Made by a program: the position numbers and the translations under genes
Notes under the pieces: generated by a model
The model's input: only the letters and a program-made list of their open reading frames with translations
Told to the model about the DNA's origin: nothing
Databases searched by the model: none
Assembly: GCA_035759745.1 (NCBI GenBank)
Contig: DASTUF010000014.1
Coordinates: 18,633-82,632 of the forward strand
Direction: 5' to 3'
Length of the DNA stretch: 64,000 nt
From: CAMLHP01 sp035759745
Lineage (GTDB): Bacteria; Gemmatimonadota; Gemmatimonadetes; Gemmatimonadales; GWC2-71-9
In this document: piece by piece, positions 48,401-57,042 of the stretch
How positions within the stretch are numbered: the stretch's first letter is position 1
Layout: each line of letters begins with the position of its first letter

Positions 48401-50481
48401 CCATTGTAGTAGCAGCAGCATCGCAGGCGCAGGACAGTATACGGACGTACGGGACACCCGCAGCACGCGAGGTGGTAACCCGTGCGTCCGCTCGTTTTCA
48501 TGCCCAGGACACGCTGGTTCGCGACTATCGGGCAGACATCCGCTACCGGCTGGCGGCGGCGCTGGGACGGGGCCGCTGGGAGCGGGCGCTCCCTGCCGCG
48601 GTCGAAGAACAGGCGGGGCGGGTCGCGTGGCAGCGCCCCAATGACCTTCGTGTGGACATCACTGGCCGCCGGGCCCGCTCGCGGGTGGAGGGTCTCGAGC
48701 TTTCCTCGTTCTTCAGCCGGCCGTGGTTCGTGCCCAGGGGAGTGGGGGATTCAGTCCGGCTCTTCAGCGACGAGTTCCCCGCCACCGGCGCGCTACATCC
48801 GCTGGGGCGTGACGCCGACTTCGCCTACCACTACGATCTCACCGACAGCCTGACCGCGACGCTGCCTGACGGTCGCCGGCTCAAGCTGTACGCGGTGGAG
48901 TTCGTGCCCAGGCGGATTGCACCAGCGCTGATCGCGGGCCGGCTCTGGCTCGACGCCGAGACCCACGATGTTGCGCGGCTGACGTACCGCTACGTGGGCG
49001 AGGGGCTCTGGGAGGCACCAGAAGGCCCGACCGCCGAAGACAGCGCCGACGCCAAGCGGACCAACGCGTTCGTCAGTCGCATCCTCACCATTGACGCCGA
49101 CCTCGAGTACGGACTGCAGGACGGCCGCTACTGGATGCCGTTCCGGCAGTCGATCGTGGGCACTGCGCGGATTCCCCTGGGTGGAGGTGCTACGGTCTCG
49201 TTTCGTGCGGTCACCCGCTTTTCGGATTACGAGATCAACACCGGCACGCCAATCGCTTTCGAGCTGCCGGTGGATAGCACACGCGGACATGACCGGGCCG
49301 GTCAGTGGCGGGGTGGCCGATTCGAGCTGCATCGCCCATCCAACGATTCGCTGGCGGTATATCGCGAATGGACCGACTCCCTGACGCTCGCGTCTGCCCC
49401 GGAAGAGGAAGCCAGGCTGCGCGACGCGGAGGCATTCCTCGCCACTCTGGCGGAGGAACTGCCCGACGACCTGGTCGGCCGACGCGCGATTTCGCCGAGC
49501 TACGAGCGGGCGTCGGACGCCATCCAGTACAACCGGGTGCAGGGGCTGTCGCTCGGCGCGGGTGTGAGGATCAGCGTTCCGGGCTCGAACTTCACGAACC
49601 TCTATCTCACTGGCCGCTACGGCTTCAGCGATGAGCGGGGGACCGCGCGGGCCTCTATTGTGCGGGACGCCCCCGGCGGCAGGCTGGTGCTGAGCGGGTA
49701 TCGCGACATCAGCGACCTGGATCCGTTCGCTCAGGGCCGCAGCCTGGCCAACAGTGCCAACGCGCTCTTCACCGCGCATGATCATGGCGACTACGCCCTC
49801 GCGACAGGCGGGCGCGCGGAACTCCGGCTGTATGCGGCACCGGGGCTGGACCTGACCGTGTCCGGTGGCTGGGAGCGGCAGCGCTCCACGTTGCGGGAGG
49901 CGCGTTCGGCGGTGAATGACTGGCTGGGCGGCACGGGTCAGTTCCCGCTCAATCCACCCATCCTGGAGGGCGACTTCGGCGTGGCCGGGGTGCGAGTGGA
50001 TCACTTCGGCGGGCTGCGCTGGACCCTGGCCGCCGATGGACTGAAAGGTGCGGGGGTCACCAGTGGCCGGGTGTGGGGCGAGGCGCGGAAGGGCTGGGGC
50101 GGGGCGAGGGGTTTCACCGTGAGGCTCAAGGGTGGCGTGGCCGATGCGGCAGCTCCGCCGCAGATGCTGTTCCGGCTGGGCGGACAGGCGACGGTTCGCG
50201 GATTCGAGTACGCCAGCATCCGGGCTCCGGCGTTCTGGGCGGCGCAGCTGGATGTGTCTCCGCTCAACGGCACCATCCGGCCGCTGCTCTTCCTCGATGC
50301 GGGGCAGGCCGGATCCGGCAAGGATCTGTTCGGCACCGAGGCGCTGGTGGGTGGCGGTATCGGCGTCTCGATGTACAGCCCGCTGCTCCGGACCACGCTG
50401 ATCCGGTTCGACCTCAGTCACCCTATCACGCCTGAAGGGGGCGAATGGCGATTCGACCTGGTCTTCTCTCCGGTGCGCTGA
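48382..50481 (+). CDS. Outer-membrane beta-barrel protein, surface-antigen-like C-terminus
   Basis: 699 residues with a short signal (AIVVAAASQAQ). A beta-rich N-terminal region (about 40-330) is followed by a barrel from about 390 with alternating strands. The C-terminal part (LFRLGGQATVRGFEYASIR, LFLDAGQAG, GGIGVSMYSPLLRTTLIRFDL) resembles Omp85/surface-antigen C-terminal barrels. It may export or anchor envelope material. The ATG overlaps the regulator by 19 bases. Confidence 0.78.
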   Translation: MGAFVLAIVVAAASQAQDSIRTYGTPAAREVVTRASARFHAQDTLVRDYRADIRYRLAAALGRGRWERALPAAVEEQAGRVAWQRPNDLRVDITGRRARSRVEGLELSSFFSRPWFVPRGVGDSVRLFSDEFPATGALHPLGRDADFAYHYDLTDSLTATLPDGRRLKLYAVEFVPRRIAPALIAGRLWLDAETHDVARLTYRYVGEGLWEAPEGPTAEDSADAKRTNAFVSRILTIDADLEYGLQDGRYWMPFRQSIVGTARIPLGGGATVSFRAVTRFSDYEINTGTPIAFELPVDSTRGHDRAGQWRGGRFELHRPSNDSLAVYREWTDSLTLASAPEEEARLRDAEAFLATLAEELPDDLVGRRAISPSYERASDAIQYNRVQGLSLGAGVRISVPGSNFTNLYLTGRYGFSDERGTARASIVRDAPGGRLVLSGYRDISDLDPFAQGRSLANSANALFTAHDHGDYALATGGRAELRLYAAPGLDLTVSGGWERQRSTLREARSAVNDWLGGTGQFPLNPPILEGDFGVAGVRVDHFGGLRWTLAADGLKGAGVTSGRVWGEARKGWGGARGFTVRLKGGVADAAAPPQMLFRLGGQATVRGFEYASIRAPAFWAAQLDVSPLNGTIRPLLFLDAGQAGSGKDLFGTEALVGGGIGVSMYSPLLRTTLIRFDLSHPITPEGGEWRFDLVFSPVR

Positions 50482-50936
50482 GTGCCGGCGCGCTGATCGC
50501 GTTGACGGCCTGCGATCGCAGCTCGCACCTGAGCGCGTCCTGGACCGGCGCGGACACGGGCGCCGCCGAGTTGCCGCTGAGCGCCACGAGTTGCGTGCCC
50601 GACCAGCTGAGCCTCACGGCTATATCGGGTGACACCGGAGTGCTGATCCTGCTGCGGCCGCCGGCGGGAGGCAGCGGCGCCGGGCAGTTGCCGGTGCTGT
50701 CGCCCGCCGACTTCCAGCAGACCCGGCCTGCCGCGACGATCACGGCGCGCTGGCTCGACTCCACCACGGTATCGGGCTATCGCAGCGCACGCGGCACGGT
50801 GAGCCTTTCATCAACTGCTCGTCCGGAGGGAAGCTTCAGCGCCGTGCTGCAGCGGCAGGGAGACCAGCAGGAGGTCACCCTCGAGGGTGAGTTCCGCGCC
50901 GCAGCGATGACCGCCTGCCCCGACTCGGCCGGTTAG
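50445..50936 (+). CDS. Small hypothetical lipoprotein
   Basis: 163 residues. Leader with lipobox (AGALIALTAC). The mature part is Ser/Thr/Ala-rich and beta-like (AATITARWLDSTTVSGYRSA, GSFSAVLQRQGDQQEVTLEG). No family recognised. It starts 37 bases inside the barrel gene, suggesting co-expression. Confidence 0.65.
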   Translation: MAIRPGLLSGALSAGALIALTACDRSSHLSASWTGADTGAAELPLSATSCVPDQLSLTAISGDTGVLILLRPPAGGSGAGQLPVLSPADFQQTRPAATITARWLDSTTVSGYRSARGTVSLSSTARPEGSFSAVLQRQGDQQEVTLEGEFRAAAMTACPDSAG

Positions 50937-50939
50937 ATT
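50934..50939 (+). promoter_or_regulatory. TANNNT -10-like box, leaderless start of ispH
   Basis: TAGATT, five bases (CAGGC), then ATG 50945. The box overlaps the stop of the lipoprotein gene. Confidence 0.45.
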
Positions 50940-50944
50940 CAGGC

Positions 50945-52147
50945 ATGGAATCGACCTACTTCCGCCGCGGATTCGGCCTCAAGAAGGAGATCGAGGGGGA
51001 TCTCTCGCGCGACTATGCCAGCGCGCTGGTGGAGCAGATGCGGGCGGGCGACTACACGCTGGTCCGCGGCCCGCTGACCTTCCGGCTGGCCAAGGAGTTC
51101 GGTTTCTGCTACGGCGTGGACCGGGCGGTGGACTACGCCTACGAAAGCCGGCGGAAGTTTCCCGACCGCCGGCTCTTCCTGGTGGGCGAGATCATCCACA
51201 ACCCCCACGTCAACGACAACCTGCGGGCGATGGGTATCACCATCCTGGCCCACGATCCCGACCGGGCGTTCGACTTTTCCGGCATCACCGGACAGGACGT
51301 GGTCATCATGCCGGCGTTCGGTGTCACGATCGACGACTTCAAGCGGCTGCGGGACACCGGCGCAGTACTGGTGGACACCACCTGCGGCTCGGTGCTGAAC
51401 GTCTGGAAGCGGGTCGAGAGCTATGCCCGCGACGGCTTCACCTCGCTGATCCACGGCAAACACTGGCACGAGGAGACCAAGGCCACGGCCAGTCAGACGG
51501 CCAAGCACCCCGACGGGAAGTATCTCGTGGTGCTGGACATGGCGGAGGCCACGCCGGTGCTCGACTTCATTCGCAGCGGCGGGAGCGATGCGGATGCCCG
51601 GGCACTCAGCGAGAAGTTCGCCAAGGCGGTGTCACCCGGATTCGACTTCAGCCGCGACCTGGTGCGGATCGGGGTCGCCAACCAGACCACCATGCTGTCG
51701 GGTGAGTCGCTGGCGATCGCGGCCGCGTTCGGCGAGGCGCTGGCAGCGCGCTACGGCGCGGAGCACGTGGCGGAGCACTTCCGCAGCTTCGACACCATCT
51801 GCTCCGCCACCCAGGAACGACAGGACGCGGTCGAAGCGCTGCTGGCGGAATCGCCCGACGTGATGATCGTGGTGGGTGGTTACAACTCGAGCAATACCTG
51901 CCACCTGGCCGAACTGTCGGAACTCAAGGGGGCGCGGACCTATCACATCGCCGACGCCGACTGCCTCGATTCCGCGACCGGCACCATCCGGTACCAGCCG
52001 GTGGGGGCAAAGGCGGAAGCGACCGAGACCGGCTGGCTGCGCGACGCCCACCGGATCGGCCTCACCGCCGGTGCGTCCACGCCCAACAACAAGATCGGGG
52101 AAACGATCCTCCGGATCTGCGAAACCGCGGGGGTGGATGCGATTTAG
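50945..52147 (+). CDS. ispH: 4-hydroxy-3-methylbut-2-enyl diphosphate reductase
   Basis: 400 residues, the long form with an N-terminal extension known from cyanobacteria and plastids. The three [4Fe-4S] cysteines lie in FGFCYGVDRAV, TTCGSV and NSSNTCHL-type contexts; the catalytic TxxRQ-like region is SATQERQDAV and the His residues are in EIIHNP and GKHWHEE. It makes IPP/DMAPP in the MEP pathway. The TAG stop begins the heptad array. Confidence 0.93.
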   Translation: MESTYFRRGFGLKKEIEGDLSRDYASALVEQMRAGDYTLVRGPLTFRLAKEFGFCYGVDRAVDYAYESRRKFPDRRLFLVGEIIHNPHVNDNLRAMGITILAHDPDRAFDFSGITGQDVVIMPAFGVTIDDFKRLRDTGAVLVDTTCGSVLNVWKRVESYARDGFTSLIHGKHWHEETKATASQTAKHPDGKYLVVLDMAEATPVLDFIRSGGSDADARALSEKFAKAVSPGFDFSRDLVRIGVANQTTMLSGESLAIAAAFGEALAARYGAEHVAEHFRSFDTICSATQERQDAVEALLAESPDVMIVVGGYNSSNTCHLAELSELKGARTYHIADADCLDSATGTIRYQPVGAKAEATETGWLRDAHRIGLTAGASTPNNKIGETILRICETAGVDAI

Positions 52148-52252
52148 TGGGGAGTGGGGAGTGGGAAGTGGGGAGTGGATGCGCGCCAGACTTCACCACT
52201 TCCCACTTCCCACTTCTACTTCCCACTTCCTACTTCCCACTTCCCACTTTCC
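52146..52252. repeat. Inverted heptad array, word AGTGGGG / ACTTCCC
   Basis: Left arm AGTGGGG, AGTGGGG, AGTGGGA, AGTGGGG, AGTGGAT (52146-52180); right arm from 52198: ACTTCCC, ACTTCCC, ACTTCT (a six-base slip), ACTTCCC, ACTTCCT, ACTTCCC, ACTTCCC, ACTTTCC. It lies between convergent ispH and the DUF72 gene. The ispH stop (52145-52147) and the DUF72 stop (52230-52232) are within it; the DUF72 C-terminus KVGSGK is translated repeat. Confidence 0.88.
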
Positions 52253-53165
52253 AGAGCTTCGCCAACGCCGCAATCGTCAGCGGCGAGCACCCCTCTGTCC
52301 GGTTGTTGATCACCACGAATGCCGGTGTGTTGAGCTCCAGCGCCGTGTGCATCAGGCGGGTAAGATCGGCCCGGAGCACGGGGTCCGGCGCGCGGATCCG
52401 GTCGAACGGGGCGAAGGCGTCCACCGACTCGCCGTAGAGCATGCCTGGCCGCAGCAGCGCACGGCAGACGATGAACCCGGCCGTGGTGGCGGCGCCGAGG
52501 TCGAGTTGCTGCCCAATGGTGGGCATGTTGCTCCAGGCATTGAGTGCGTGAGCCACGCCATGGGTACGCAGCACCTCGAGGTACATCGGCGTCAGGAAAT
52601 CCGGGCTCCGCAACTCGACGGCGTACTGCAGGTCCCGCGGCAACTGCTCCAGGAACCGATCCAGCTCTCCCGCAAACCATTCAGGCGTCAGCCCCTGCTT
52701 CCGTCCGAAGGCGGGGAACTCGAACACCAGCGGGCCCGTATGGCCGGCGAACGCCTCGAAGTACGGGCCGGCCACCGCGTCGAGGAAGAGCTGGGCGTTG
52801 AGGAAGTTCTCGTTGACCTGCCCGGCACGCTTCCGGTCCTGGCGGGTCCAGGTGTGGACCGTGATCTCCTGCCAGACCTTGCTGACGCAGGGAAAATCCG
52901 GCGGCAGCTGCTCGGCGTAGCGCGCCAGGGTGTCGCGCGAGGGCGGGGCGTAGAAGGCGGAGTCGATGCCGACGGTGCGGAACAGCGGATAGCGGGCCAC
53001 TTCGCCCAGCAGCAACGTGGCGGCGTTCTTCCTTGGATACGGTCCCTCGTAGACCAGGCCGGTCCAGCCGGGATAGGTCCACGACGACGGGCCGAAGCGG
53101 ACGAGCTCCGGCAGCAGCCGGGCCAGCTCAGCGGGGGTCTCGCTGTCCTCGGGGCTCTCGATCAC
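52230..53165 (-). CDS. DUF72 family protein
   Basis: 311 residues, TIM-barrel. Family signs: FGPSSWTYPGWTGLVYEG in part, DSAFYAPPSRDTLARYAEQ, FEFPAF, ELRSPDFL, FVVINNRTEG. Function unknown (YecE-like; possibly linked to nucleic acid or metal chemistry). GTG 53165 overlaps the sugar dehydrogenase stop (GTGA). The final residues are repeat-derived. Confidence 0.88.
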   Translation of the reverse strand: MIESPEDSETPAELARLLPELVRFGPSSWTYPGWTGLVYEGPYPRKNAATLLLGEVARYPLFRTVGIDSAFYAPPSRDTLARYAEQLPPDFPCVSKVWQEITVHTWTRQDRKRAGQVNENFLNAQLFLDAVAGPYFEAFAGHTGPLVFEFPAFGRKQGLTPEWFAGELDRFLEQLPRDLQYAVELRSPDFLTPMYLEVLRTHGVAHALNAWSNMPTIGQQLDLGAATTAGFIVCRALLRPGMLYGESVDAFAPFDRIRAPDPVLRADLTRLMHTALELNTPAFVVINNRTEGCSPLTIAALAKLWKVGSGK

Positions 53166-54331
53166 TGGGCCACTATGCGATAGACGCTTCCCGAGGCATC
53201 GATGACATACAGCTCGCCATCGACGTCCTCACCGAAGCTCGGGACGCTTCCGCCAGGCGCCAGGGTCGGCCACTGCCGCTGGTCGGTTGCGACGCCATTC
53301 ACCAGCCTGAAGCTCCGCACCCAGCCCTGGCAGTAGTCGGAGTAGAAGTACTGGCCCTGCAGCTCGGGAATGGCGCTCCCACGATAGACGAAGCCACCTG
53401 TCACTGAACAGCCGTCGCCCCTGCCGTAGTCCAGCACCGGAAGGGTGAGGCCTCCCTGGTCGCAATGGCCGCCGCCGAAGCACTGCAGGCCTTCCATCAC
53501 ATTCCATCCATAGTTGATGCCTCGCCCACCGCCCGCGGCGGCGGTGACCGCGTTGATTTCCTCGCGGGAACTCTGGCCGACGTCGGCGATGTAGAGGTCA
53601 CCGGTGGCACGGTCAAAGCTGAACCGCCAGGGGTTCCGCAGGCCTATATCCCAGAGTTCGCCACGGAGATCGTCAGCAGAGCCGACGAATGGGTTGTCGA
53701 CCGGAATGGCGTAGCCATCTGCTCCACTGACGTCCAGCCGAAGCAGTGATCCAAGCAAGTCGGAGCCGTCCTGGCCGTGGCCCTGGGGGTCGCCTCCGGA
53801 CCCACCGTCACCCATGCCGATGTACAGGTAGCCATCGGGCCCGAAGGCCAGGTGGCCACCATTGTGATTGGAGTACGGCTGCTCGACGGTCAGCAGAACG
53901 CGTTCGCTTGCGGCATCAGCCACATTGGGATCGGTCGAGACAGTCCACGCAGAGACGTGGGTGTCGCCCTGGGTGTCGGTATAGTTGATGAAGAAGCGGC
54001 CGTCGGTGGCGTAGGCTGGCGAGAAGGCGAGCCCCAGCAGTCCCTGCTCACTTCCACGACTCACGCTGGCGGAGATGTCGAGGAAGGGCTGCTGCAGGAG
54101 AGAGCCATTCGCTACGATTCGGATCCTGCCGCCCTTCTCCACGATGAAGAGCCGCTGGTCTCCGGGAGGAGCAGTGAGCAAGAGCGGAAACGACAGGCCA
54201 TTCGCGACCGGCGCGAGCGTCACGTCGGCCTCGCCAACCGGCAACGGCTCCTGCGGCTCGGGGCCGGCGGCATCGCCGCAGCCTGACGCGGTGATGAACG
54301 GGAACGCAACCAGCCAGAAGAGACGACGCAT
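53162..54331 (-). CDS. PQQ-dependent sugar (glucose/sorbosone) dehydrogenase-type lipoprotein
   Basis: 389 residues. Leader and lipobox-like FPFITASGC. Six-bladed propeller of the GSDH family: EKGGRIRI, EQGLLGLAFSP, NHNGGHLAFGPDGYLYIGMGDG in part, GLRNPWRFSFD, GQSSREEIN and NYGWNVMEG. Characterised members oxidise aldoses in the periplasm using PQQ; no pqq genes are in the window. First gene of a two-gene unit with DUF72. Confidence 0.88.
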   Translation of the reverse strand: MRRLFWLVAFPFITASGCGDAAGPEPQEPLPVGEADVTLAPVANGLSFPLLLTAPPGDQRLFIVEKGGRIRIVANGSLLQQPFLDISASVSRGSEQGLLGLAFSPAYATDGRFFINYTDTQGDTHVSAWTVSTDPNVADAASERVLLTVEQPYSNHNGGHLAFGPDGYLYIGMGDGGSGGDPQGHGQDGSDLLGSLLRLDVSGADGYAIPVDNPFVGSADDLRGELWDIGLRNPWRFSFDRATGDLYIADVGQSSREEINAVTAAAGGGRGINYGWNVMEGLQCFGGGHCDQGGLTLPVLDYGRGDGCSVTGGFVYRGSAIPELQGQYFYSDYCQGWVRSFRLVNGVATDQRQWPTLAPGGSVPSFGEDVDGELYVIDASGSVYRIVAQ

Positions 54332-54403
54332 TCAGGACCCTCGGGAGCTGTTCATGGAAACAAGCGTGCGTTGGAGCTGGAGTCCAGCAGGATGGAGCGC
54401 CGA

Positions 54404-55357
54404 ATGAGGCAGGTATTCCTGAACCACGGCGAGCTCGCGATGCGGGAGGTTCCGGAACCGCAGCCCGGTGTGGGCCAGGTTCTGGTGCGGGTGGCCGCGG
54501 CGGGGCTGAATCGGGCGGACCTGCTTCAGCGGCGCGGGGGCTATCCGGCGCCGCCTGGGTGGCCGGATGATGTGCCGGGCCTCGAGTTCGCGGGCACGGT
54601 GGAAGCGACCGGCGCCGAGGCGAGCCGCTGGACGCCGGGCGACCGGGTGATGGGGCTGGTGGGGGGTGGCGCCCAGTCCGAACTGCTGGCGGCGCACGAG
54701 GCCGAGCTGCTGCCGGTGCCACCGAGAATGGTGCTGAGTGACGCGGCCGCGGTTCCCGAGTCCTTCATCACCGCCTATGACGCGCTGCGGATCCGGGGAA
54801 GGCTGCAGGCCGGCGAACGGGTGCTGGTGCATGCCGTGGGCAGCGGTGTTGGCACCGCTGCCCTGCAGATCGCCCGGCTGTGGGACGCGATTGTAGTGGG
54901 CACCTCACGCAGCGCCGACAAGCTGCTCAAGGCGACGGCGATGGGACTGCACGTGGCGATCAACACCAGCGAGCACTCGTTCGGGGAGGCACTGCGCGAG
55001 CCGGTGGACGTCATCGTCGATCCGCTGGGCGCGCCAGCGCTTGCGGACAACCTCGCGGTGCTCGCGCCCGGTGGCCGGCTGGTGCTGATCGGCTTCCTGC
55101 AGGGGAGCCGCGCCGACGTGGACCTGCAACCGCTGCTCCGAAAGCAGCTCCATGTGGTCGGCACACTCATGCGACCGCGTCAGCATGCCGAACGGGTGGA
55201 AGTGGTGCGCCGGTTTGCAGATGATGTACTCCCCGCCCTGGAATCGGGCCTGGTCCGGCCGGTGGTGGCTCGGCGCTATGCCATGGACGCGATAGCAGAG
55301 GCGCACACTGCGCTGGAGGACAACGCGGTGTTTGGGAAGGTGGTCGTTGAGTGGTGA
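54404..55357 (+). CDS. NAD(P)H:quinone oxidoreductase-type zinc-less MDR enzyme
   Basis: 317 residues. MDR fold: catalytic domain with AGLNRADLLQRRGGYP and PGLEFAGTV, Rossmann domain with VHAVGSGVGTAALQIAR, then DVIVDPLGAP and GRLVLIGFLQG. It lacks the structural-zinc cysteines. It reduces quinones or enones with NAD(P)H. ATG 54404 is chosen for the GGAG five bases upstream; ATG 54392 is possible. The stop runs into a heptad array. Confidence 0.9.
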   Translation: MRQVFLNHGELAMREVPEPQPGVGQVLVRVAAAGLNRADLLQRRGGYPAPPGWPDDVPGLEFAGTVEATGAEASRWTPGDRVMGLVGGGAQSELLAAHEAELLPVPPRMVLSDAAAVPESFITAYDALRIRGRLQAGERVLVHAVGSGVGTAALQIARLWDAIVVGTSRSADKLLKATAMGLHVAINTSEHSFGEALREPVDVIVDPLGAPALADNLAVLAPGGRLVLIGFLQGSRADVDLQPLLRKQLHVVGTLMRPRQHAERVEVVRRFADDVLPALESGLVRPVVARRYAMDAIAEAHTALEDNAVFGKVVVEW

Positions 55358-55384
55358 GTGGGAAGTGGGAAGTGGGAAGTGCTG
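55357..55384. repeat. Heptad array, word AGTGGGA (4 units)
   Basis: AGTGGGA three times, then AGTGCTG, one arm. It starts at the last base of the quinone oxidoreductase stop codon and lies six bases from the convergent radical SAM stop. Confidence 0.85.
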
Positions 55385-55389
55385 CCAGC

Positions 55390-56400
55390 TTAGAGAAGGT
55401 TGAGCTGCGGCTGGGCGGGTAGTTCTGCCGTGTCCGAAGTCTCATTCGAAGCGATGGGCGCCGGGAAGCCGTACTTGGCGCGCAAGACATTCACTCGCGT
55501 CCTGAGCGCGTCGCGGTACGCTTGCGACGCATGATCCCGCCGGGCGTAATGGAGCCGATAGCGGGAGACGAGCTCGGGAAACTCCTTCTCCAGCCGGGGC
55601 AGGAAGGTCGCGCGGGTGGCGGGGCCCAGCCGGAGCGGCGAGCAGGTAATGAAGCTGGCGTCGGCCCGGCGGGCCGCGGCAAAGAGTCGTGCCAGCGAGG
55701 GGCGGCTGTCGGTGATACCGGGTATGACCGGCGCCACCAGCAGGCCCGCCTCGAGGCCCGCCTCACGCAGCCGAGCCAGCGCCCGGAGTCGAGCCGACGG
55801 CACCGGTGAGCGGGCCTCAAGCTTCCGGGCGAGGGTTGGATCGGTGGTGGCGAGGGAGATGTTGATCCTGAGCCGGTGCTGCAGGCGCAACTCCATGAGC
55901 AGGTCCAGGTCGCGGACGATGAGGGGCGACTTGGTGATGATGCCGAGCGAGAGGCCGCGGTAGCGCCGGAAGGCATCGAGGATGGAGCGGGTGATGCCGA
56001 ACTTCCGCTCACCCGGCTGGTACGGATCGGTAGCAGTGCCAATGACAATGGTGACCGACCCGATGCGGGCGGGGTCGAGCGTGCGCTCCAGCACCCGCGC
56101 TGCGTTCTGCTTGACCAGGATGTTGCGCTCAAAGGCAAGCGCCGCGTCGTCCCCGCTTCCCTCAAGCCCGCCTGCCCGCTCCACCATCCAGCGGTGGGTG
56201 TCCCGCGCGTAGCAATACGAACACCCGAACTCGCATCCCACATACGGATTGATGGACCAGAACTCCATGTGGGTGGAGGCGGGGCCATTCAACACCGACC
56301 GCGAGGTGACCTCCAGGAAACGGGTCCCCCGGAGGCGCTCGTCGGCCAGGCGCATCGGCGCCGGCTGTTCCAGCAGCGGCAGCTGAGCGCCAATACTCAA
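55390..56400 (-). CDS. Radical SAM protein (SPL-like/PA0069 family)
   Basis: 336 residues. The cluster motif is C-x3-C-x2-C in GCEFGCSYCYA, followed by family motifs GSVTIVIGTATDPYQPGE and LGIITKSPLIVRD. Function unknown, sometimes annotated as DNA-repair photolyase-like. The TTG at 56400 overlaps the stop of the zinc-ribbon gene (TTGA), with GGGAGG just upstream; longer frames upstream read through that small gene. Confidence 0.87.
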   Translation of the reverse strand: MSIGAQLPLLEQPAPMRLADERLRGTRFLEVTSRSVLNGPASTHMEFWSINPYVGCEFGCSYCYARDTHRWMVERAGGLEGSGDDAALAFERNILVKQNAARVLERTLDPARIGSVTIVIGTATDPYQPGERKFGITRSILDAFRRYRGLSLGIITKSPLIVRDLDLLMELRLQHRLRINISLATTDPTLARKLEARSPVPSARLRALARLREAGLEAGLLVAPVIPGITDSRPSLARLFAAARRADASFITCSPLRLGPATRATFLPRLEKEFPELVSRYRLHYARRDHASQAYRDALRTRVNVLRAKYGFPAPIASNETSDTAELPAQPQLNLL

Positions 56401-56576
56401 CTGCACCTCCCCCAGCCGCATACGATGCAGGAGAGGCATCCGGACCCGTGCACCACCGGCCCGGCACACTCGGGGCACACGCGGACGCTGGGCGGGGTGA
56501 TTGCCAGGGTGGGTGCGAGCTTGCGGAGCTGGGACGTACGGGGACTGGGGACATGGGGACAGACCGGGCCGGGCAT
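56397..56576 (-). CDS. 59-residue zinc-ribbon protein coupled to radical SAM gene
   Basis: 59 residues. The last 25 residues hold CPEC-AGPVVHGSGC-LSC-IVCG-WGRC: paired CxxC motifs like the C-terminal zinc ribbon of B12-dependent ribonucleotide reductases. The N-terminal half is Pro/Ser-rich and unstructured. A good AGGAG lies six bases before ATG 56576. The TTGA overlap with the radical SAM gene implies tight co-translation. Role unknown; perhaps a metal or nucleic-acid-binding partner. Confidence 0.7.
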   Translation of the reverse strand: MPGPVCPHVPSPRTSQLRKLAPTLAITPPSVRVCPECAGPVVHGSGCLSCIVCGWGRCS

Positions 56577-56628
56577 CGGGATCTCCTGGGGTGGCGCCTC
56601 CAGCCAAGATACCGAAGAAAAACCGAAC

Positions 56629-57042
56629 CTACAAGCGGGATCGTTGGCGCTCTTGGGGCAGGGCAAAGTCCTCGGAGTTGGCTGGTCTGACCAGGAGGTC
56701 GAAGGCCAGGAACAGGGTTCGGGACCAGGGGAAGGCCAGGAAAGGGACTGCCGCCATGAGGACAATGGTGCTGGCCCAGAGCAGGGTCCACGGCGGATCA
56801 GGCCAGGTGAGCAGCAGGATCGACCCAAACCAGACTACGAACGCCGTTTCCATGATCACGAGATTCACGAAGTACGCACCCAACCAGTAGCCGCGCTCCC
56901 CTCGCTCGAAGCGAAAGCCGCACACCGGGCAGTTGGGAAGCATGCGCAGCCACCGCGTGAACACCGGGCGACCGCCACAGTGGGGACACCGCAATCGCAG
57001 GGCTCGGCCCGCGAGCACGGTCGCGCGGGATGCCAGGCTCAT
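56629..57042 (-). CDS. DUF983 family protein
   Basis: 137 residues. N-terminal zinc-ribbon (CPHCG...CPVCGFRFERGE) followed by two membrane segments (YFVNLVIMETAFVVWFGSIL in part; TIVLMAAVPFLAFPW). Family function unknown. ATG 57042 overlaps the hydrolase stop (ATGA). Confidence 0.88.
   Translation of the reverse strand: MSLASRATVLAGRALRLRCPHCGGRPVFTRWLRMLPNCPVCGFRFERGERGYWLGAYFVNLVIMETAFVVWFGSILLLTWPDPPWTLLWASTIVLMAAVPFLAFPWSRTLFLAFDLLVRPANSEDFALPQERQRSRL

Noticed and set aside
12047..55384. Tandem arrays as possible CRISPR
   Set aside because: Units are 7-8 bases without spacers, words differ between sites and no cas genes are present.
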